Source: Aliidiomarina celeris (GTDB taxonomy: Bacteria; Pseudomonadota; Gammaproteobacteria; Enterobacterales; Alteromonadaceae). From it: a stretch of DNA of 64,000 nt. Where the stretch lies: the NCBI RefSeq assembly GCF_003316875.1, contig NZ_QMIL01000004.1, positions 1-64,000 on the forward strand, written 5' to 3'. Shown here one piece after another: positions 45,250 to 53,564 of the stretch. Under the pieces are notes generated by a model, which saw only the letters and a list, made by a program, of their open reading frames with translations, was not told the DNA's origin and searched no databases. How positions within the stretch are numbered: position 1 is the stretch's first letter; each line of letters begins with the position of its first letter. The position numbers and the translations under genes are program-made.

Positions 45250-46446
45250 ATGAAAATAACACAGAACGTCGGCTTGGTGGCAGCACTAGGGTTGTTGCTC
45301 ATTAGTGCTGTTGCCTGCGCAGACACCCAACCGGAAAGCTTGCCGCTGGTTGAAAAGCAAGAATTTGTAACCACAAATTTTGAAACCTTCGGTGGCGAGG
45401 TCATTCCCGAAGTGCGGGTAGGCTGGGAAGCCTATGGCGAACTTAACGCAGCCAAAGACAACGTTATTCTTATTACTCATTTTTTCTCGGGAAATAGTCA
45501 TGCTGCCGGGAAATATGCAGAAACTGATCCCATGCCAGGTTATTGGGACGCAATTATCGGTCCCGGTAAAGCCATTGATACCAACCGTTTTTACGTTATT
45601 AGCTCCGACACGCTAGTGAACCAAGAGCCACATAATCCGAATGTGATCACTACCGGGCCGGCCTCTATTAATCCAGCAACAGGCAAGCCGTACGGGCTCG
45701 ACTTTCCGGTTGTAACTATGCGTGACTTTGTGAACGTGCAAAAGCGCCTACTGGAAAGCTTGGGCATTGAAAAACTGCATGCGGTAGTTGGCCCTTCAAT
45801 GGGCTCATTGCAAGCGCTGGAGTGGGCGGTGGCCTATCCAGATTGGGTTGAGCGTATGATTTCTGTTATAGGAATGGGGGAGAGTGACCCTTGGACCATT
45901 GCAAACTTACAACAATGGGCCAACCCAATTTTAGCAGACCCGAACTGGAACCAAGGCAATTATTACGACAGTGAAGCGCCCACCGAAGGTGTTGTTCAAG
46001 CGCTCATGTCGATTACTTTACAGGCCCAGCATCCGCTTATTTTTAATCAGCTCAATGCCGCCACTAACGCTAGAGAAACCGCGCCGCTTGCGAACATTCG
46101 TGAAAACTTTAGCGTTATTAATAATTTGCGCGCAATGGCAACAGCGCGGTCAACCTATGCCGACGCTAACCATATTTTGTACCTTGTGCGTGCCAACCAA
46201 CTTTACATGGCTGGCCACGGCGAGAGTTTGCAGCAGGGGCTGACGCAGGTAAAAGCTGCAACATTATTTTTACCTGCAACGAACGATTTACTATTGCAAC
46301 CCTACTTAGCAAAACGCGCGCATGACATTCTTGAAAGCGAAGGTAAAAACTCGCAATATGCCGAAATTACTGGACCTTGGGGCCACTTAGACGGAATTGT
46401 GAGCATTACCACGCAGGCAGATAGAATTCGTGAGTTCTTGCAGTAA
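45250..46446 (+). CDS. Exported MetX-like alpha/beta hydrolase
   Basis: 398 residues. Sequence follows homoserine O-acetyltransferase (MetX): GWEAYGELN, HFFSGNSHAAG, the nucleophile elbow GPSMGSLQALEW, and a C-terminal acid/His region (ATNDLLL, GPWGHLDG). However, it has an N-terminal signal peptide (about 1-24, ending VACADT), so it should act in the periplasm, where acetyl-CoA is absent. An esterase or amidase is more likely than a methionine-pathway enzyme. C23 in AVAC could be lipidated, but the lipobox is weak. Third gene of the operon, 12 bp after the ligase. Confidence 0.85.
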   Translation: MKITQNVGLVAALGLLLISAVACADTQPESLPLVEKQEFVTTNFETFGGEVIPEVRVGWEAYGELNAAKDNVILITHFFSGNSHAAGKYAETDPMPGYWDAIIGPGKAIDTNRFYVISSDTLVNQEPHNPNVITTGPASINPATGKPYGLDFPVVTMRDFVNVQKRLLESLGIEKLHAVVGPSMGSLQALEWAVAYPDWVERMISVIGMGESDPWTIANLQQWANPILADPNWNQGNYYDSEAPTEGVVQALMSITLQAQHPLIFNQLNAATNARETAPLANIRENFSVINNLRAMATARSTYADANHILYLVRANQLYMAGHGESLQQGLTQVKAATLFLPATNDLLLQPYLAKRAHDILESEGKNSQYAEITGPWGHLDGIVSITTQADRIREFLQ

Positions 46447-46458
46447 GAGAGAACTCTT

Positions 46459-46632
46459 TGTAACATCTCGTTACATTTAAAGGCTTCATATAAACATTTT
46501 ATATGATATTATTCGTAGTGTTCTGGTTTTAATCGTTGTGTTTGGTTAAACCCAAATGCAATTTGAACAAGGTAAGTTCGAGCGGGCTACCGCTTTTAAC
46601 CGGATTTAATAAAGCCAGAACAATTCAATACC
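46459..46632. other. Structured intergenic region, possible 3' UTR or small RNA
   Basis: No gene. Inverted repeats: TGTAAC/GTTACA (46459-46475); TCATATAAA/TTTATATGA (46486-46506), which contains a possible -10 TATGAT at 46502; and long-range arms GTTCTGG (46520-46526) and CCAGAAC (46615-46621). These arms enclose smaller hairpins TTTGG/CCAAA and AGCGG/CCGCT (near 46582). The series ends in the terminator at 46639, giving a foldable transcript of about 140 nt. Confidence 0.4.
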
Positions 46633-46638
46633 GAGCGC

Positions 46639-46658
46639 GCACACGGACGTGTGCTTTT
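46639..46658 (+). terminator. Intrinsic terminator between the MetX-like gene and araC-type gene
   Basis: Arms GCACAC (46639-46644) and GTGTGC (46649-46654), loop GGAC, then TTTT. It lies about 190 bp after the MetX-like stop, so it ends either a long 3' UTR or a separate small RNA. Confidence 0.6.
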
Positions 46659-46662
46659 AAGC

Positions 46663-47655
46663 TTAGCTCTTCCCCTTTGGCGTTCTACCAAACCATAATC
46701 GATAAGCTTTTATAAACGCACTCGCGTCGGTATAGCCAAGTTGTTCGGCGACACATTCTAAACTTAATTCGGGATTTGCCAACAGCAGCTGAGCCTCGCA
46801 TTTTTGTGCAGCGGTTTTGAGCTGCTTAAAAGTGGTGAATTCCTTTGACAAGCGGCGCACTAAAGTGCGTTCGGTGCAGTGCAGGCGCGCTGCAATGTGT
46901 TTACGTTGTAAGCGTGGATTCTCACGCAGGCAATGGCTTACAAATTGTGCCGTTGATTTACTATGAAGCCCGCGCTCTTGTTCTTCGAGGTTTGTGAGCA
47001 AGATAGCCAATAGGCGAGCATTTGCGGTGACTAAGGGCAGCTTTAGAGTGGTTGTTGAAAACCACACATGGTTGGTGTGCGCAAGATGGGGCTCATTACC
47101 GGTCAGGCGCTTGAAATAGCGGCATACCGCTTTACTTGGGGGCCGAGTTAGGCCCACCTGAATGTGCCCTATTCGTTGGCCGGTCAGTTTTTTTGCCAGC
47201 GCAACAATACAAATTAAGACGGTTTGCACGCGTAACTGTTGGGCTTCCTGGTAATGCGGAACATAATCTAACTGTAAACCATTGTTTTGGCTCAAGTGCA
47301 ATGAGCCACCGTCGCCAATAAAAGCATGGTAGCGTTGCAAGAGTTCAATGGCGTAGCCTAAGTTGGGGCAACTTGCCAAAGCATAGCCAAGCTCTCCTAG
47401 CTCTGCGGGATCAATATGTTCGGCGAATGCGCCCACCAATGCGTCGGCTCGCGGGTGTTCAGCTAGGGTACGCCACAAATGATTCTGCTCTTCTAAACTT
47501 ACCCGCTCGGTGGCTGCGCTAAAGCGGCGCTGCCAGGTGGCGTCGTCGAATTGCAGGAGTTTCGCCTCATGGGCGGCGATTAGTAGCGCACGCTGAAAGC
47601 TAAAAGAAACCGTAGAAATAGACAATTCGTGCCACCTGTGTCGCAAAATAACCAC
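46663..47655 (-). CDS. AraC-family transcriptional regulator
   Basis: 330 residues. N-terminal ligand-binding domain of the arabinose-binding-like AraC type (about 10-190). C-terminal double helix-turn-helix (about 230-325) ends in LGYTDASAFIKAYRLWFGRTPKG. It is divergent from the monooxygenase operon, 94 bp apart, and is the natural candidate for its regulator. Related AraC proteins (OruR/ArgR-like or steroid-responsive types) activate catabolic genes in response to the substrate. The inducer is unknown. Confidence 0.88.
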   Translation of the reverse strand: MVILRHRWHELSISTVSFSFQRALLIAAHEAKLLQFDDATWQRRFSAATERVSLEEQNHLWRTLAEHPRADALVGAFAEHIDPAELGELGYALASCPNLGYAIELLQRYHAFIGDGGSLHLSQNNGLQLDYVPHYQEAQQLRVQTVLICIVALAKKLTGQRIGHIQVGLTRPPSKAVCRYFKRLTGNEPHLAHTNHVWFSTTTLKLPLVTANARLLAILLTNLEEQERGLHSKSTAQFVSHCLRENPRLQRKHIAARLHCTERTLVRRLSKEFTTFKQLKTAAQKCEAQLLLANPELSLECVAEQLGYTDASAFIKAYRLWFGRTPKGKS

Positions 47656-47749
47656 TATTGCCCCAGTTTAACCGTGTTTTATTTCGGAATCGAGCTAGCA
47701 TTAACCACAATGCCCGTGCTTGCGGGGTTTAACACTGAGAGCGAATACT

Positions 47750-49060
47750 ATGAATCTTCCTTATGCCATTATTGGCGCAGGCCCCATGGGCTTAGTTATG
47801 GCGCGTGAATTACAGCGGCTCAATATTCCCTTTCAAGGTTTTGAATTACATTCTGGCCCAGGTGGCTTGTGGGATATCGAAAACCCACACAGCACCATGT
47901 ATGAGAGTGCGCATTTAATTAGTTCAAAAACCATGACCGAACTTAAAGAGTTCCCCATGGCGAACCACGTAGCCACTTATCCGAGCCATCGAGAAGTGGG
48001 CGCTTACTTTAAGCAGTATGCCGAGCATTTCGAACTGAACCGAAATTATCACTATGGGGCGCGGGTGCTAAAGGTGGAGAAGCAAGCCAGTGAGAACTGG
48101 CGGGTAACCTGGCGTAATGAGTCTGCTGGGAGCATTCACGAAGCCGAATTTAAAGGTGTGCTTATTGCCACGGGTACTTTGCATTACCCAAATATGCCCA
48201 GTGCACCAGAAGGTTTCACCGGGGAAGTTTTACACGCCGCGCAGTATAAGCAGGCAGCAAGTTTTCATCAGCAGCGCGTGTTGGTGGTAGGCTGCGGTAA
48301 CAGCGCTTGTGACATAGCGGTAGATGCTGTGCATCATGCCCAAGCTGTCGGGCTAAGTGTGCGCCGTGGTTACTATTTTTTACCTAAATTTGTGTTTGGC
48401 AAGGCTATCGACACCTTGGGTGGAGCAGTAAAACTGCCGGGTCGTTTAAAACAATGGGTCGACAGCCTTATTGTGAAAGCCCTTGTTGGCAAACCGAGTA
48501 AATACGGGTTACCTGATCCCGATTATAAACTCTATGAATCACACCCCGTTATGAACTCATTAGTGCTGCATCATCTCGGTCATGGCGACATTCAGCCCCA
48601 CACCGATATTGTTTCGGCGGCGGGTAAAACCCTCACCTTTAGTGATGGTAGCCAAGCAGACTACGACAAAATTATTTATGCAACCGGCTATAAACTTCAT
48701 TTTCCGTTTATTGATAAGGTGTTGCTGAATTGGCAGGGCGCAGCACCGGATTTGTTCTTGAATGTGTTTCATCCGAACGACCCCAGCCTATGCATGCTAG
48801 GTATGATCGAGGCCACAGGATTAGGGTGGCAAGGGCGCGCCGACCAAGCACGTTTAGTGGCACTCTATTTAGCAGCACAGGCACATGAACGCGGAGTAGA
48901 GCCGAATTTCGAGCAGGCCATAAAGGCGAATAAAAACGACTTTAGCGGTGGCATTCGTTATTTAAAACTCGACCGCATGGCGTACTATGTGAACAAGGAA
49001 ACCTATCGTGCGGCTATTGCTGAGCACACCGAAGCGTTGGAGAAGCATTTAGGTGTTTGA
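47750..49060 (+). CDS. Flavin-containing monooxygenase
   Basis: 436 residues from the ATG at 47750 (an upstream extension has no homology). FAD-binding GAGPMG (9-14), the FMO signature FTGEVLHAAQYK (156-167, FxGxxxHxxxYK) and NADPH-binding GCGNSACD (181-188) are all present. Such enzymes insert one oxygen into N, S or carbonyl compounds, including Baeyer-Villiger reactions. First gene of a five-gene operon; the stop overlaps the start of the transporter gene by 8 bp. Substrate unknown. Confidence 0.9.
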   Translation: MNLPYAIIGAGPMGLVMARELQRLNIPFQGFELHSGPGGLWDIENPHSTMYESAHLISSKTMTELKEFPMANHVATYPSHREVGAYFKQYAEHFELNRNYHYGARVLKVEKQASENWRVTWRNESAGSIHEAEFKGVLIATGTLHYPNMPSAPEGFTGEVLHAAQYKQAASFHQQRVLVVGCGNSACDIAVDAVHHAQAVGLSVRRGYYFLPKFVFGKAIDTLGGAVKLPGRLKQWVDSLIVKALVGKPSKYGLPDPDYKLYESHPVMNSLVLHHLGHGDIQPHTDIVSAAGKTLTFSDGSQADYDKIIYATGYKLHFPFIDKVLLNWQGAAPDLFLNVFHPNDPSLCMLGMIEATGLGWQGRADQARLVALYLAAQAHERGVEPNFEQAIKANKNDFSGGIRYLKLDRMAYYVNKETYRAAIAEHTEALEKHLGV

Positions 49061-49988
49061 CCATATAAGTATTCAGTTCGACCCTTCGAGCCTGATCATT
49101 CTAAACATTACCATGGCATTAATGATGTTTGGCGTGTCTTTGGGGTTAAAAGTAAGTGACTTTACGGCTATTTTAAAAGCACCGAAAGCGCCGCTTACGG
49201 GCTTAGTAACTCAGTTCTTAGTGCTGCCCGCAGCTACCTTCGGGTTGGTTGTACTCACCAAGCCTGATCCCGGATTAGCGCTCGGCATGATGTTGGTGTC
49301 GGCGTGTCCCGGTGGTGCATTTTCTAATGTGATGACGTTTTTAGCTCGAGGTAATGTGGCCACTTCGGTGTCCATGACGGCGGTGTCGAGCACCGCTGCT
49401 TTAGTGCTTACGCCTCTCAACTTTCTTTTTTACGCCAATGCTTACCCACCCGCTGCCGCTGTGGTAGACACTATTGCCCTCAATGTGGGGCAAGTATTTA
49501 TACTCATTACCTTGGTGCTTGGTGTGCCACTGGCGCTCGGCATGTGGACAGGGCATAAGTTTCCAGCGCTCATTGAAAAAACCGAAAAGCCCATGCGGTA
49601 CATTGCGCTATTCATATTTTTAGCCTTTGTGGCTGTTGCCTTCAGTGCCAACTTTAGCTTATTCGTGCAACATTACGCGGCTTTTGTGGGCTTTGTTGTT
49701 GCGCACAATGCTATTGCGCTGGGCTTGGGTTATGGAATTTCACGAGCAACTCGGCAAAGCGCGGCCGATGTGCGCGCGGTTACTTTAGAAGTAGGCATAC
49801 AGAACTCCGGCCTTGGTTTAGTAATTCTTTTCACCTTTATGCCCGACCAAGGCGGCGCTGTACTTATTGCGGCATTTTGGGGCGTGTGGCATTTAGTGAG
49901 CGGTATTAGTTTAAGTACCTTTTGGTCGCGCCGTGCGCCTTTACCTGCCAAAGACACCCGCAGTACAAAGTGCGAGGTGGGCCTATGA
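49053..49988 (+). CDS. Bile acid:sodium symporter (BASS) family transporter
   Basis: 311 residues with nine or ten transmembrane helices. BASS features include SACPGGAFSNVMTFLARGN (sodium-site region, about 83-101) and LEVGIQNSGLGLVI (about 245-258). The family imports organic anions with sodium, including bile acids, pantoate and pyruvate. GTG start inside the end of the monooxygenase gene. Presumed to bring in the substrate or move the product of the operon. Confidence 0.88.
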   Translation: MFDHISIQFDPSSLIILNITMALMMFGVSLGLKVSDFTAILKAPKAPLTGLVTQFLVLPAATFGLVVLTKPDPGLALGMMLVSACPGGAFSNVMTFLARGNVATSVSMTAVSSTAALVLTPLNFLFYANAYPPAAAVVDTIALNVGQVFILITLVLGVPLALGMWTGHKFPALIEKTEKPMRYIALFIFLAFVAVAFSANFSLFVQHYAAFVGFVVAHNAIALGLGYGISRATRQSAADVRAVTLEVGIQNSGLGLVILFTFMPDQGGAVLIAAFWGVWHLVSGISLSTFWSRRAPLPAKDTRSTKCEVGL

Positions 49989-50932
49989 GTGTTATTTTGA
50001 TCACCGGCGCTGCCGGTTATCTCGGGAGCCAACTTGGGCAGGCGTTAATGGCGCAAGGGCATAAGGTGGTGGGTATTGATCGGGTTACGCCGGCGCTCGA
50101 TTTTGCGGTATTTCAAATGGATATTCGCGCAACGGAACTTGTCGACTTTATGCGTGAGCATGAGGTGAGCCAAGTGGTTCACCTTGCGTCTATCGTTAGC
50201 CCGGGTGCCGATGAAGCCTTGGAATATGACATCGACGTAAATGGAACACGCAATGTATTAGACGCCTGCATGAGTGCGGGGGTGAAGCATATCACCATTA
50301 CCAGCAGCGGTGCTGCTTATGGATATCACGCCGACAACCCAGACTGGATTGACGAGTCTTGCCCATTGCGGGGCAACGATAGTTTTTCATACAGCCGCCA
50401 TAAGCGCTTGGTTGAAGGCTTGCTCGCCGAGTATCGAAAATTATACCCGCAGCTCGAACAACTGATATTGCGCCCGGGCACTATACTCGGTGAGACAACA
50501 CAAAACATGATCACCCAGTTGTTAACCCGCAAACGTTTACTCGCGGTAAAAGGCTCACCCTCGCCTTTTGTGTTTATTTGGGACCAAGACATGGTAAATA
50601 TTTTGATTCAAGGCGTGACTAATCGTACAGCGGGTATATTTAATGTAGCTGGTGACGGCGCCTTAACGGTGCATGACATCGCTGCGCTTACCGAGCGTAA
50701 GGTAATGACTCTACCTGCATGGTTGCTACGTGCTGCATTGTGGTTGGGGCATGGGCTTAAGCTTAGTCAAGCGGGTCCCAACCATTTGCTATTTTTGCAG
50801 TATCGACCAGTACTATTAAATCAGGCGCTGAAAGAAAACTTTGGCTATACCCCCGCTAAAAGCAGCCGAGAGGTGTTTGAACTGTTTTGGGCCGCTCATG
50901 GTGCAAGGCAAAAAGGCCAAGAACAACCATGA
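49985..50932 (+). CDS. NAD(P)-dependent epimerase/dehydratase (extended SDR)
   Basis: 315 residues. Extended SDR with TGAAGYLG (7-14), the HLAS stretch, active-site S107-S108 and YxxxK (Y136, K140). Related proteins include 3-beta-hydroxysteroid dehydrogenases and sugar epimerases. In this operon a hydroxyl oxidoreductase seems more likely than a nucleotide-sugar enzyme, since no glycosyl genes are near. ATGA overlap with the preceding gene. Confidence 0.86.
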   Translation: MSVILITGAAGYLGSQLGQALMAQGHKVVGIDRVTPALDFAVFQMDIRATELVDFMREHEVSQVVHLASIVSPGADEALEYDIDVNGTRNVLDACMSAGVKHITITSSGAAYGYHADNPDWIDESCPLRGNDSFSYSRHKRLVEGLLAEYRKLYPQLEQLILRPGTILGETTQNMITQLLTRKRLLAVKGSPSPFVFIWDQDMVNILIQGVTNRTAGIFNVAGDGALTVHDIAALTERKVMTLPAWLLRAALWLGHGLKLSQAGPNHLLFLQYRPVLLNQALKENFGYTPAKSSREVFELFWAAHGARQKGQEQP

Positions 50933-51792
50933 AGCACGCATTGATTACCGGTGGTGCTCAGGGCTTAGGGTTGGCCTTGGCAGAAAATCTTGTGAAACGC
51001 GGCTGGCGCCTGACGTTAATTGATAAAGACGAAACACAACTACAAACCGCCGTAACCCAGTTGCTCGCCATGCGGCCCAGCGAAGCTGAAAAAGGAATCA
51101 GCGAAGCTCACACGGTAACGAGCGGCGTTCCAGAGCGCAAAAGGGAATCGCCAAGCGTGCAAGGCATAAGCTTAGACTTACTGAATAACAGCGCGCTGTT
51201 ATCTTGGCTCGATCAAGCAGCAGGCTATGACCTCGTGATTAATAACGCCGGTATTACTCACCGTAGCCCAGCAAGCTCAACAACTATGGATGTGTTTGAA
51301 CGGGTTATGGCGTTAAATTGGCGTGTTCCCGTACTACTAACCCAAAGGCTTCTCAACGGCTTGAGCAGGCGCCAAGGTGGCGTCATTGTAATTAGTAGCA
51401 TGGCCGGTTGGCTGCCGTTACCCGGCCGAGCCGCATACAGCGCATCGAAGTCGGCGGTGAGTCAGCATTTTGAAGTTTGGCGGCCCGAGCTTCAGCGTCA
51501 AGGTGTGCATTTACTCCTTGCGTACCCGAGCTTTTTGCATACACAGATTGAAGGAAACGCCTTAGGAGCTGACGGTCAAGCAGCAAAGCATGCGCGTTCT
51601 ACAGTAGGAAGAGTGCAATCCGCCGATGCCATGGCTGAACAAATTTTACAGGCTTATTTTAAGGGCAACACGCGGGTCTGGGGCAGTCAGTGGAGTTCGC
51701 GATTTGGCTACTATCTTTGGGCGCTGTTTCCTGCTATTTTCCGCCGCCTAACATGGCACAGGTTTAAGGCAGACATACCCGATGACTATTGA
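50929..51792 (+). CDS. Short-chain dehydrogenase/reductase (classical SDR)
   Basis: 287 residues. Classical SDR: TGGAQGLG (7-14), NNAG (105-108), catalytic S157 (or S156), Y170 and K174. Between beta-strand 2 and the DxD region lies an extra stretch of about 30 residues (about 50-79), rich in Ser, Glu and Arg and absent from typical SDRs. The start overlaps the previous stop (ATGA) and the end overlaps the exporter gene by 11 bp. Oxidises or reduces a hydroxyl/keto group; substrate unknown. Confidence 0.87.
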   Translation: MKHALITGGAQGLGLALAENLVKRGWRLTLIDKDETQLQTAVTQLLAMRPSEAEKGISEAHTVTSGVPERKRESPSVQGISLDLLNNSALLSWLDQAAGYDLVINNAGITHRSPASSTTMDVFERVMALNWRVPVLLTQRLLNGLSRRQGGVIVISSMAGWLPLPGRAAYSASKSAVSQHFEVWRPELQRQGVHLLLAYPSFLHTQIEGNALGADGQAAKHARSTVGRVQSADAMAEQILQAYFKGNTRVWGSQWSSRFGYYLWALFPAIFRRLTWHRFKADIPDDY

Positions 51793-52507
51793 GTGGATTT
51801 TACTGGGCGTATTCATTTGGCTCGCGTTTACCAGCGAAGCCATTACTGGCTTTGGTAGTATTGTTATCGCTGTTGCCCTTGGTAGCCTGTTATTTCCTAT
51901 TCCTGAGCTTCTGCCCGTGTTGGTGCCGCTAAGCGTATTTATGACCACATTTATGGTGATTAAATTTCGCAGTGATATCGACATGTCTTTGCTATTTCGC
52001 TCTATTTTGCCCTTTATGGCAACGGGCATGGTCCTCGGTATTTTCTTGCTGGAAGTGCTCAGTTCCGACGCACTGAAGTCGCTGTTTGCTGCGCTGGTGA
52101 TTTGGTTTGCGGGGCGTGAGCTCTATAAAATGTATCGCGGCATCGCCTTAAAGCAGAAACCGCGTTGGTGGCAACCTCTGTGGACGTTCTTTGCCGGCAT
52201 TACCCATGGCTTGTTTGCTTCAGGTGGCCCTTTGCTGGTGTACTCTCTGAATAGCAAGCAAGTGCCGAAAGCGCAGTTTCGCGCCACCATGGTGTCGGTA
52301 TGGTTTGGTTTAAATTGCTTCTATGCGGCGGTTATGTTCAGCCAAGGAAAGGTGCAACCGGTTATTCCACAAATTTTCGCCTATGTACCGATTCTGGCAC
52401 TCTCCTTCTGGCTCGGTCACAGCCTGCACAAACACGTGTCTGAGCAAGGTTTTCGTAAGCTGGTGTATTGGCTACTGCTGATCGCCGCCTGTGCTATGTT
52501 TATCTGA
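51782..52507 (+). CDS. TSUP family (TauE/SafE) membrane transporter
   Basis: 241 residues with about seven or eight transmembrane helices. TSUP features include SEAITGFGSIVIAVALG near the N-terminus and FFAGITHGLFASGGPLLVYSL in the middle. The family exports sulfite, sulfoacetate and other organosulfur anions. Its presence at the end of this operon hints that a sulfur compound or sulfonated product may be handled. The start lies inside the end of the SDR gene. Confidence 0.86.
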   Translation: MTIEWILLGVFIWLAFTSEAITGFGSIVIAVALGSLLFPIPELLPVLVPLSVFMTTFMVIKFRSDIDMSLLFRSILPFMATGMVLGIFLLEVLSSDALKSLFAALVIWFAGRELYKMYRGIALKQKPRWWQPLWTFFAGITHGLFASGGPLLVYSLNSKQVPKAQFRATMVSVWFGLNCFYAAVMFSQGKVQPVIPQIFAYVPILALSFWLGHSLHKHVSEQGFRKLVYWLLLIAACAMFI

Positions 52508-52671
52508 CTTCCGCTTCTCGACTAATTAGTGCCCGGCAATACTGGTAACTGCTTAGAACTTTTAAATTTTTATGTTAGATCCAAGTAAAACTCTTAATTG
52601 ATATTGAGGAAGGCAGGCTGTTAGAGGATTTTTTCGGTCTACAATATTCGTTTGTCACTCTTGATATTAAG

Positions 52672-52697
52672 GGAGCCCAGCTTTAGTTCTGGGCTCC
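52672..52697. terminator. Hairpin between the TSUP gene and the 52718 gene, possible two-way terminator
   Basis: Arms GGAGCCCAG and CTGGGCTCC (9 bp) with an 8-nt loop. Only short T runs flank it on either side (ATTTGATTT on plus, CTTAATAT on minus). It lies 20 bp after the stop of the minus-strand gene and about 165 bp after the TSUP stop. Confidence 0.55.
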
Positions 52698-52717
52698 ATT
52701 TGATTTCACGTGCTGTA

Positions 52718-53107
52718 TTATGGAACCATTTGGCCTATTAATTCCCTCAACATATCATAGGCTTCAGTACACGTCGGAGCCGTGGCGCTGACTTCAGCTT
52801 CCTGTCCAAGAATTCTGACTGTTGCTCTAACTGTACAACTTGCTGACATAGTCGACATATCGTCATCGAAATCTGTATTTAAGCTTACAGATTTCAATTC
52901 AAAGTCAATAGAATAAATTTTAGCTTCGTCATGTAATCGCAATAACGCTTGGCGAGAGCTATCACGCTCACTACTTGGCAAAGTTTCGACTAATTTTTCA
53001 ATACTGATCTTATTTTCTAATTGGTTAGCAGAAACATTGCAACTCACAAGACCAGTAGAAAAAATCACAATTGAAGCTAACACTATGTTTTTAATAAAGT
53101 TATACAT
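52718..53107 (-). CDS. Hypothetical exported protein, possible lipoprotein
   Basis: 129 residues. N-terminal signal (about 1-22) with LVSC (C23) matching a lipobox, then an acidic helical and beta-rich domain with a Cys pair in SASCTVRAT and APTCTEAYD. RBS GGAGA at 6-base spacing. AT-rich relative to flanking operons and without a recognised family. It marks the left end of the accessory patch. Function unknown. Confidence 0.65.
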   Translation of the reverse strand: MYNFIKNIVLASIVIFSTGLVSCNVSANQLENKISIEKLVETLPSSERDSSRQALLRLHDEAKIYSIDFELKSVSLNTDFDDDMSTMSASCTVRATVRILGQEAEVSATAPTCTEAYDMLRELIGQMVP

Positions 53108-53251
53108 GATCGTTCTCCATGTAGATTTATCTTACCATTAGCAAGGATCATCCAACAATCCCAGCTACCATACTTATAACACAAAAACAACATAAGGAGA
53201 AACTAGGGCAACTCAGTAGGCGTATTGCTAGTCCTGCCTTTAAGGTCATTT

Positions 53252-53322
53252 GTGAATCACATCCCTGTGATTCACCCCTTACGGGGCCAGCAAAGCTGCC
53301 CAAAACTGTTCCTACAGTTTTG
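53252..53322. repeat. Array of four adjoining palindromes
   Basis: In order: arms GTGAATCACA/TGTGATTCAC with loop TCCC (53252-53275); CCCC/GGGG with loop TTAC (53275-53286); CAGC/GCTG with loop AAA and flanking GGC/CCC (about 53285-53300); CAAAACTGT/ACAGTTTTG with loop TCCT (53301-53322). The array interrupts the IS66 tnpB remnant at its right edge. It looks like a modular mobile or extragenic repeat element. Confidence 0.7.
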
Positions 53323-53402
53323 TCCCAGTACAACACCTTGAGTTTATCGCGCTGGCGGTTGCAAAAGATAAACAGTGTGCCACTGAAAGGTGAGAGCGCC
53401 AT
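53323..53402 (-). pseudogene. IS66-family tnpB (orf2) remnant
   Basis: From the ATG at 53402 the minus strand encodes a stretch with PFSGTLFIF and the RQRDKLKVLYWD motif, which is the conserved core of IS66 TnpB proteins. Homology stops at 53323, where the palindrome array begins; the frame runs on without similarity to 53148. The N-terminal part and the whole C-terminal half of a normal TnpB (about 115 residues) are missing. Confidence 0.75.
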
Positions 53403-53459
53403 GTTTGCTGCGAGTTAACGGATTGCGGCACCGCCAACGGAAAGCCAGCGTGGTTATCT

Positions 53460-53561
53460 TCAGCGTCGCGGCTCGCAGAAATCTTTTTGGCTGAGGTCGC
53501 TTTGTTCAAATTCGGCAATCAGCGCTCGCCATTGCTCGCGCGTGCGATGTACTCGACTCAT
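53460..53561 (-). pseudogene. IS66-family tnpA (orf1) remnant
   Basis: A 33-codon frame beginning MSRVHRTREQWRALI and continuing through LSQKDFCE, the N-terminal helix-turn-helix of IS66 TnpA, then a premature stop. A further frame-shifted piece with VPQSVNSQQTW lies between it and the tnpB remnant, showing deletions and shifts. The transposase gene (tnpC) is absent. Confidence 0.75.
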
Positions 53562-53564
53562 AGT

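Noticed and set aside
46459-46475. TGTAAC-N5-GTTACA as a clear regulator site for the neighbouring araC-type gene
   Set aside because: It lies downstream of both flanking genes, so a promoter role is unlikely; kept only as part of the structured region.
53312-53518. A 68-codon minus-strand frame as a real gene
   Set aside because: It is a frame-shifted mix of IS66 tnpA and tnpB pieces and not a functional gene.
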